The position numbers were made by a program, and so were the translations under genes. A DNA stretch of 10,015 bases, taken from contig JAJRBS010000155.1 of assembly GCA_028679325.1 (NCBI GenBank), forward strand, positions 1 through 10,015, given 5' to 3'. This DNA is from Methanoregulaceae archaeon. GTDB lineage: Archaea > Halobacteriota > Methanomicrobia > Methanomicrobiales > Methanospirillaceae. The notes beneath the pieces are model-generated. The model was not told the DNA's origin, ran no database searches, and saw only the letters and a program-made list of their open reading frames with translations. Below are positions 5,747 to 10,015 of the stretch, piece after piece; within the stretch, counting starts at the first letter, position 1, and each line of letters opens with the position of its first letter.

Positions 5747-6310
5747 TTATTCCTTCTTCCGGTACTTCTTCCCGGCAGAAAACGCACTTGCGACCTGTTT
5801 TCCCACCGAAAAATAGCTGTACTGGGCATAGATGATCGGGTCGATCTTTTCCGTGTCGATCTTCCCGTCTGTCACGCAGGCGGCATCGGCATGGATCTCC
5901 ACGACTTCCCCTATATACAACTCATGGCTCCCGCAGTCAACAGACCGGAAAACCGTGCACTCGATGGCGACCGGACACTCCTCCGCAAGAGGTGCGGTCT
6001 TCAGTTTCCCGTAGTAAGACCGGAAGACCTCGGACTTGTCCGTGCTGGTGCCGGAGACCAGCCCGCAGTGATCGGTCTCGACGACCTGGTTTACCGAGGG
6101 TATGTTCAGGCTGAATGTCTTGTTCTCCCGGATCCCCTTCAGGGTATACCGCCCCTTGTTGATGGCGACGCAGACCATGGGCGGGGCCATGCAGGCCACC
6201 GTGGCCCATGCGGCAGTCATGTAGTTTGGTTTCCCGTTCACATTCGCCCCCACGAGCACGGTGGGCATGACGCTCATGTAGGGCATCGGGCCAAGCGTTA
6301 CCTTCTCCAT
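5747..6310 (-). CDS. Flavoredoxin / flavin-reductase-like FMN-binding split-barrel protein
   Basis: This 187-residue cytoplasmic protein resembles flavoredoxin-type members of the flavin reductase-like domain family, which bind FMN in a dimeric split barrel and pass electrons. Matching stretches are PTVLVGANVNGKPNYMTAAW (15-34), the (C/S)xxPP segment followed by V(A/S)I-x-K-x-R-Y-T, FSLNIPS, and GLVSGTSTDK. I choose the ATG at 6310, not the longer open frame reaching 6484. It has a GGAGA ribosome binding site 7 nt upstream and a TATA box (6346-6353) that would lie inside the longer version, and family similarity begins right after it. The partner is unknown; in methanogens F420-, ferredoxin- or hydrogenase-linked roles have been proposed for the family. 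It is divergent from the GH26 gene, with no obvious functional link. Confidence 0.88.
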   Translation of the reverse strand: MEKVTLGPMPYMSVMPTVLVGANVNGKPNYMTAAWATVACMAPPMVCVAINKGRYTLKGIRENKTFSLNIPSVNQVVETDHCGLVSGTSTDKSEVFRSYYGKLKTAPLAEECPVAIECTVFRSVDCGSHELYIGEVVEIHADAACVTDGKIDTEKIDPIIYAQYSYFSVGKQVASAFSAGKKYRKKE

Positions 6311-6317
6311 CTTTCTT

Positions 6318-6322
6318 TCTCC
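6318..6322 (-). promoter_or_regulatory. Ribosome binding site deciding the flavoredoxin-like start
   Basis: The minus strand reads GGAGA, seven bases ahead of the ATG at 6310. The longer open frame would place this motif inside the coding region, which argues for the shorter protein. Confidence 0.65.
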
Positions 6323-6345
6323 GGGATACGATATGCAGAAGAACT

Positions 6346-6353
6346 GTTTAAAG
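6346..6353 (-). promoter_or_regulatory. Putative TATA box of the flavoredoxin-like gene
   Basis: The minus strand reads CTTTAAAC, about 40 nt before the ATG at 6310. Initiation some 25 nt downstream would give a short leader including the GGAGA site. Confidence 0.5.
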
Positions 6354-6501
6354 GTATTTTCCCGGTTGGCCATGATGAACCGGACTGCGCGACTGGTGAT
6401 GGCTCTTCCCCAGTGAAAGATAGTGCGAATACGTCCTCTCCTCTCTTTTCCGGAAAAATAATCCCGGGGGGGTTCCTTTTTCAAACGATCAAATGAGAAG
6501 G

Positions 6502-6509
6502 TTATTTTT
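6502..6509 (+). promoter_or_regulatory. Possible TATA box of the GH26-like gene
   Basis: TTATTTTT lies about 38 nt ahead of the ATG at 6544. It is the most AT-rich stretch near the start but only a partial match to the archaeal box A. The rest of the 233-nt divergent spacer shows no other clear element. Confidence 0.3.
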
Positions 6510-6543
6510 CACCGGTTCCTTACCTGACTAGGATAGTGATGCC

Positions 6544-8418
6544 ATGATGTCACAGAGGTGGCTTGTTTCTCTTGTCTTTGCAGGGCTGGTGCTCTGCCTG
6601 GTCCTGCCGGTGCAGGGATACCATATCCCGAATGTCAGTGAAGGGCTGCTCTCGGAGCAGGGTTGCTACGTGGGCGCCTACCTGGGGGGAAACCAGGGGG
6701 CGAATAACGAGAAGTGCGTGAACTTCTTCATGAAGGCCCAGGCATTGCCCTACGAGACCCAGTACCTGGACCAGCCGGCTGATTACGGGGAGAAGAAGGG
6801 GAAGGGTACGTCCGGCATCGATACCGGGATCATCTCCTTCCGGAAGGATCTCGATGCCATCAAGCCCGGCTCGGGGGCAAAACAGCTCCTCTTCTCCCGC
6901 TACTATGACATGACCTTCTATCCCGACAACAACTATGGGAAGATCAAGTACGTGGAGAGCGAAGCCCCGTACGTCTGGGCCGAGAAGGTGATCCAGCAGG
7001 GAGGAGTCCCGGTGATCGTCCTTGATCCCTACGGCCTGGTCCAGAACGGGGTGATCGATCTCTCGGTAAAGAACATGAAGGGGCAGACCGGAACCGATAT
7101 CCTCGGCGACCTTGGCAGGAATCTCAAAGAGATCACCACGAAGTACCCGGACAAGGACGGGAAACCGGCCACAGTGATCATCTGGTTCGCCCACGAGTTC
7201 AACACCGCCCCGTCGGTCAATCCCGAGGCGAATGATCTTGTCGACAGCCGGAACAAGCAGGCATTCCGGCGGGCATTCCGGCAGGCCTACACCATCCTTC
7301 ACCAGAACGGCGGCGACGGCATCCAGGTGGCCTGGGCCGGCAACATCGCCCAGACGAAGGACGACCGGAAGTACTACTGGCCGGGGTACGATGATGCCAT
7401 GAACCAGCTCCCGACGGATTCTGTGGACTGGGTGGGGATGACCTGGTACCCCTGGACCGGGGGGCCGACAACTCTCGACCGCTTCCAGGGTTTCTATGAC
7501 TTCTATGCCCGGGACCGGCAGCACCCGTTCATCTTCCTCGAGACCAGCGCCGATGGCTGGGGGGATACGGCAGTCGAAGATTCCCTCAAGGCCAGCCAGG
7601 CCGCCTACCTCTACAATGCCACCACGCTCTCCGGGTACCCAAATATCAAGGGGATCATCTGGTTCAACGTGGTCAAGGGAGAGCAGAAGAACCCGTCGGA
7701 CATGACACTGGTCGCGAAAAACTTCCTCCTCCCTGACGGGCGGTGGGACAACCACGACCAGAGCGAGAAGACTCCGGGTGACGTTTACTCGGCAAAAGAC
7801 CGCTCGAAGGCTATGCTTCCTGCCTACCCATCGGCGATGATGGATCCCTACTTCCTGCCAAAGGTCCACCTCACCTCGGTGAAGCCGGACGTGCTCTCAG
7901 CGGATTTCAGCACCGATGTTTCCTCAGGAGAGTCGCCCCTTCCCGTGCACTTCTCGGACCTGTCCGGCGGCCAGCCGATGATCTGGCTCTACAGTTTCGG
8001 TGACGGTGCGACATCGGACAAACCCAACCCCACGCATACCTACTCCCGGCCCGGGAACTACACGGTAAAACTCACTGTCTGGGGGATGGATGGGTCCGGC
8101 CTCCTGCGTACTTCAACCGAGAAACCGGAATGCATCAGCGTGAGCGGTAGTACCGGGCAGGAGACTGGTCCGGAGTTCACTGCGGCGCCGGTATCAGGCA
8201 CGGCTCCTCTCACGGTCAGGTTCACCGGCACATCGACCGGGACCCCCCTGGTTTATTGGTACTCGTTCGGTGACGGCAACTTTGGCAGAGGGCCGATAGT
8301 CACCCACACCTATTACAAGCCCGGCACCTATACCGTGACCCTCACGGTCTGGACAGCAAAAGACCAGAAGCCCGTGAGTTCCGCGACAGTCCAGGAGAAC
8401 CTGGTGGTCGTCACCTGA
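6544..8418 (+). CDS. Secreted GH26-like beta-glycanase with two C-terminal PKD domains
   Basis: This 624-residue exported protein begins with a signal peptide (hydrophobic 7-22, probable cleavage near VQG-Y at 25-26). Residues 38 to about 400 resemble the GH26 TIM barrel of mannanases and related endo-beta-glycanases. A WFAHEFN motif (214-220) provides the likely acid/base Glu218, MTWYPW (299-304) lies on a later strand, and PFIFLETS (328-335) provides the likely nucleophile Glu333. The 115-residue spacing between the two Glu residues is normal for GH26. Two PKD domains follow (about 450-534 and 543-624), each with YSFGDG, THTY and PGxYTVxLTVW; such domains are common on methanogen surface proteins. 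There is no C-terminal anchor. The true substrate could be mannan, another beta-glycan, or a cell-envelope or matrix polysaccharide. ATG codons at 6544 and 6547 are equally possible starts; an in-frame stop at 6529 excludes a longer one. Confidence 0.85.
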   Translation: MMSQRWLVSLVFAGLVLCLVLPVQGYHIPNVSEGLLSEQGCYVGAYLGGNQGANNEKCVNFFMKAQALPYETQYLDQPADYGEKKGKGTSGIDTGIISFRKDLDAIKPGSGAKQLLFSRYYDMTFYPDNNYGKIKYVESEAPYVWAEKVIQQGGVPVIVLDPYGLVQNGVIDLSVKNMKGQTGTDILGDLGRNLKEITTKYPDKDGKPATVIIWFAHEFNTAPSVNPEANDLVDSRNKQAFRRAFRQAYTILHQNGGDGIQVAWAGNIAQTKDDRKYYWPGYDDAMNQLPTDSVDWVGMTWYPWTGGPTTLDRFQGFYDFYARDRQHPFIFLETSADGWGDTAVEDSLKASQAAYLYNATTLSGYPNIKGIIWFNVVKGEQKNPSDMTLVAKNFLLPDGRWDNHDQSEKTPGDVYSAKDRSKAMLPAYPSAMMDPYFLPKVHLTSVKPDVLSADFSTDVSSGESPLPVHFSDLSGGQPMIWLYSFGDGATSDKPNPTHTYSRPGNYTVKLTVWGMDGSGLLRTSTEKPECISVSGSTGQETGPEFTAAPVSGTAPLTVRFTGTSTGTPLVYWYSFGDGNFGRGPIVTHTYYKPGTYTVTLTVWTAKDQKPVSSATVQENLVVVT

Positions 8419-8448
8419 AACGGGACGAAGGCAGAAAAGGTTCCGGAT

Positions 8449-8468
8449 CCTCCCGGGGAGGGGTTTTT
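8449..8468 (+). terminator. Hairpin plus T5 terminator of the GH26-like gene
   Basis: CCTCC and GGAGG form a GC-rich stem with a 3-nt loop, followed two bases later by five T residues. It lies 30 nt past the stop codon. A T7 run at 8483-8489 provides a second termination site. Confidence 0.6.
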
Positions 8469-8482
8469 CGGAAAAGTCACTC

Positions 8483-8499
8483 TTTTTTTAAAGAAAAAA
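8483..8499. terminator. Bidirectional T/A-run terminator between convergent genes
   Basis: A T7 run (8483-8489) serves plus-strand transcripts. The A6 run (8494-8499) gives a U6 run immediately past the stop of the minus-strand lipoprotein gene. The short stretch can therefore end transcription from both sides. Confidence 0.5.
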
Positions 8500-9297
8500 T
8501 TAATTATCGAGCAGGAGCCACCGGGCCTCGGTGATCCCCATCCCGGTGTAGACTCCCGGGTTCTGCATGGTCTTCATGGCCTCGATATCGATGGGGGTGA
8601 ATGATACGCTCTCGCTCGTGTTGTAGTAGAAGAAGCTGTCCGGGTAGGTGTAGGTCTCTCCCGGAAACCCAAGATAGTAGAGCATGGCCCGCTGCAGGTA
8701 GTGCTGCCGCTTTGCTCCCTCGAGGTCGGCGTTGATGTATATCCTCGTGGTCATCACCGTCTCCCCGCTCGGGTACTCGATGACGGGCTTGTAGATAAGG
8801 GAGAGGACGGTCCCGGTCGCCGGGTCAATCTCGCGGCACCCGATGAAGGTCTTCTCGAGCGAATCCAGGGATTTCCCGGGGAAGAAGATGATAGGAGCCC
8901 CCTTGTCGCTGAGCGGATCCTCGGTGAAGGTCTCTGTGGCGGTCACCAGGTTGTACTGTCGGGCAAACTGTTCTACGATAGCCCGATCCTCCGCCGTAGT
9001 CGCGCCTTCCAGGGAGAAGAAGAGGTGGTTCTCGGCCGACGGGTTGATCTTGGTGATCCAGGTATTGTCGCAGCCGAACGCAATATCGATGAAGAGCTGA
9101 CCTACCTGGTCCCGGGTGAAGACGGCGGGTGGAGCCGGGGTGGGGGGGAGAGGCGTCGGTATCGGGGTTGTTGCCGGCGGGGTTGCTGTCGGCGTCGCCG
9201 TTGCAGGAGGGGAAGGCTGAACGGGAGAGACGCACCCGGCGACGAGGAGGAACAGGACACCGGCTGTTATGAAAAAAACCGGCAGTTTCAGCTTCAT
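8500..9297 (-). CDS. Surface lipoprotein resembling DUF2927
   Basis: This 265-residue protein starts with a lipoprotein signal: basic start, hydrophobic 6-19, lipobox LVAGC with Cys22. A Pro/Thr-rich stalk (about 24-58) follows, then a globular domain. The C-terminal 70 residues (about 196-265) resemble DUF2927 from memory: YLQRAMLYYLGFPG, then PDSFFYYN, then FTPIDIEAMKTM and GMGITEARWLL. DUF2927 is thought to be zincin-related; here the helix where a metallopeptidase would carry HExxH reads QRAMLYYLG, so there is no zinc site and no predicted protease activity. Cys76 and Cys154 could pair. I chose the ATG at 9297 because the lipoprotein signal begins there and a TATA-like box sits 25-32 nt upstream, implying a leaderless mRNA. 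An open frame continues to 9525, but that extension would bury the signal peptide. Function unknown. Confidence 0.8.
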   Translation of the reverse strand: MKLKLPVFFITAGVLFLLVAGCVSPVQPSPPATATPTATPPATTPIPTPLPPTPAPPAVFTRDQVGQLFIDIAFGCDNTWITKINPSAENHLFFSLEGATTAEDRAIVEQFARQYNLVTATETFTEDPLSDKGAPIIFFPGKSLDSLEKTFIGCREIDPATGTVLSLIYKPVIEYPSGETVMTTRIYINADLEGAKRQHYLQRAMLYYLGFPGETYTYPDSFFYYNTSESVSFTPIDIEAMKTMQNPGVYTGMGITEARWLLLDN

Positions 9298-9321
9298 GAA
9301 AAGAGGGTATGAACGCTGTGG

Positions 9322-9329
9322 TTTAATAC
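9322..9329 (-). promoter_or_regulatory. Putative TATA box of the lipoprotein gene
   Basis: The minus strand reads GTATTAAA about 28 nt before the ATG at 9297, consistent with leaderless initiation. A more TATA-like stretch further upstream (9374-9384) is an alternative that would give a leader of about 55 nt. Confidence 0.4.
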
Positions 9330-9404
9330 GTTCCTTGAGCTGCCCGGTATCCTGGGCCTGTATCATGCGTTGGAATATATTTTTCATTGAATCCTTCCGG
9401 CGGG

Positions 9405-9412
9405 AATAAATA
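9405..9412 (+). promoter_or_regulatory. Putative TATA box of the 5TM receptor gene
   Basis: AATAAATA is centred about 43 nt before the ATG at 9452. Transcription would start near 9433, leaving a short leader that includes the weak GGAAGAG ribosome binding site at 9437-9443. Confidence 0.45.
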
Positions 9413-9451
9413 ATTGCGGCGACGGATCTGTACACAGGAAGAGTTATCGCT

Positions 9452-10015
9452 ATGTCGTCATCGGGCCTGACGGAGAGCATGCTGGGGCAGTACCTGGCCC
9501 TTTTTGCCGGTACAGAGGTCTTCATCTATGTCTTCATGGAGATCGTCTCAAAGATCGAGACTATCCAGAGAGTGATCTTTAAAAAGGCAGTACTCCTCGA
9601 TTATGCTGTCTTCGTGATCCTCTTCGGCCTCTTCTCTGTCTTCGGGACCCTTGTCGGGATCCCGGACAGTTACGGGTCCATCAGCAATATACGGGACCTT
9701 GCTCCCATCGTGGCCGGCCTTGTGGCTGGTCCCTACGTGGGTCTGGCGGTGGGCCTTATCGGCGGTCTCCACCGCCTCACCCTCGGCGGGATAACCTGCC
9801 TGGCCTGTTCGCTGTCAACAATCATGGCCGGTCTCCTCGCCGGCCTTGTGTACCATTTCAGGAAGGGAAAACTGCTGGGACCGGTCTGGGCCATGCTCTT
9901 TGCTGCCGGCATCGAGCTCCTGCATGGCGCTGTCGCACTCGCCATGTCCCGCCCTTACGATGAAGCGCTCGAAGTGGTGGTCGATGTTATCCCTGAGATG
10001 ATTGTGGCGGTCTCG
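9452..10015 (+). CDS. LytS-type 5TM receptor-domain membrane protein, N-terminal part (3' end outside window)
   Basis: The frame is open from the ATG at 9452 through the last base: 188 codons with no stop. The ATG is the first start after an in-frame TAA at 9407. The protein is strongly hydrophobic with about five or six membrane segments (roughly 12-30, 48-69, 83-106, 114-134, 145-165, and one starting near 177). The stretch NIRDLAPIVAGLVAGPYVGL followed by GGLHRLTLGG (79-113) is the hallmark of the 5TMR-LYT domain found in LytS-like sensors. Such domains sit N-terminal to histidine kinase, GGDEF, PAS or phosphatase modules and sense envelope or small-molecule signals; here the output module is beyond the window. 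In archaea a histidine kinase or PAS output would be most usual. It is divergent from the lipoprotein gene, with a 154-nt spacer. Confidence 0.85.
   Translation, partial: MSSSGLTESMLGQYLALFAGTEVFIYVFMEIVSKIETIQRVIFKKAVLLDYAVFVILFGLFSVFGTLVGIPDSYGSISNIRDLAPIVAGLVAGPYVGLAVGLIGGLHRLTLGGITCLACSLSTIMAGLLAGLVYHFRKGKLLGPVWAMLFAAGIELLHGAVALAMSRPYDEALEVVVDVIPEMIVAVS

Noticed and set aside
4923..5816. Plus-strand open frame of 297 codons
   Set aside because: It lies opposite the acetolactate decarboxylase and the 3' part of the flavoredoxin-like gene, has low-complexity His/Arg/Gly-rich composition and no family resemblance. It also runs across the minus-strand promoter and terminator.
6311..6484. N-terminal extension of the flavoredoxin-like protein
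   Set aside because: The extension contains the gene's ribosome binding site and TATA box and has no family similarity.
5891..6496. Plus-strand open frame of 201 codons opposite the flavoredoxin-like gene
   Set aside because: It is a shadow frame rich in His, Asp and Gly, with no promoter or recognisable domain.
6550..7869. Minus-strand open frame of 439 codons inside the GH26-like gene
   Set aside because: It is a mirror frame caused by strong G/C codon bias; the sense strand has a signal peptide, catalytic motifs and PKD domains.
8701..9312. Plus-strand open frame of 203 codons opposite the lipoprotein
   Set aside because: Its Arg/Gly-rich end is simply the reverse of the lipoprotein's Pro/Thr stalk.
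9374..9384. Strong AT-rich TATA-like stretch as the lipoprotein promoter
   Set aside because: It is too far from the lipoprotein ATG for the short leaders seen elsewhere in the window. The nearer box at 9322-9329 fits better, but it remains an alternative.
9298..9525. N-terminal extension of the lipoprotein
   Set aside because: It would put about 76 polar residues before a canonical lipoprotein signal peptide and would overlap both promoters of the divergent spacer.
1..10015. Defence system, CRISPR array, prophage or transposon
   Set aside because: No spaced repeats, transposase, integrase, nuclease or toxin-like genes are visible on either strand.

Overview
The window looks like chromosomal DNA of a methanogenic archaeon, most likely of the order Methanomicrobiales (a Methanoregula- or Methanosphaerula-like lineage). 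The evidence is indirect. Genes are preceded by AT-rich TATA boxes 22-45 nt upstream with very short leaders or none, and 3' ends are marked by T-runs. The proteins include families common in these genomes: PKD-domain secreted proteins, a lipoprotein with a Pro/Thr stalk, a LytS-type 5TM receptor, a flavoredoxin-like protein and the methanogen-rich NitT/TauT binding-protein family. I found no rRNA, tRNA, CRISPR array, insertion sequence or prophage signal.

Layout, left to right. The C-terminal end of a matrixin-like zinc protease (1-336, +) converges on a yeast-Fcy1-type cytosine deaminase (466-921, -). The deaminase diverges, across a 139-nt spacer with two inverted repeats, from a three-gene ABC importer operon: binding protein (1061-2266), permease (2253-3038) and ATPase (3035-3835). 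The three genes overlap and are probably translationally coupled. The operon converges, with only 22 nt between stops, on a creatininase-family metallohydrolase (3858-4655, -). Next come an N-terminally anchored alpha-acetolactate decarboxylase (4776-5576, -) and a flavoredoxin/flavin-reductase-like protein (5747-6310, -). The latter diverges from a secreted GH26-like glycosidase with two PKD domains (6544-8418, +). That gene converges on a lipoprotein resembling DUF2927 (8500-9297, -), which diverges from a 5TM receptor protein cut by the window end (9452-10015, +).

The most unusual item is the ABC binding protein. Its sequence segments appear in swapped order: the half that is normally C-terminal comes first, directly behind a membrane anchor, and the half that is normally N-terminal comes last. 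The two termini end in the same beta-strand motif. This is what a circularly permuted NitT/TauT binding protein would look like.

The divergent deaminase, the importer and the shared palindrome-bearing promoter region make a nucleobase or pyrimidine-type salvage unit a reasonable but unproven hypothesis. The remaining genes look like separate transcription units, mostly cell-envelope or extracytoplasmic functions. No intergenic stretch exceeds 300 nt; the longest is 6311-6543, which holds two divergent promoters and nothing else I can identify.
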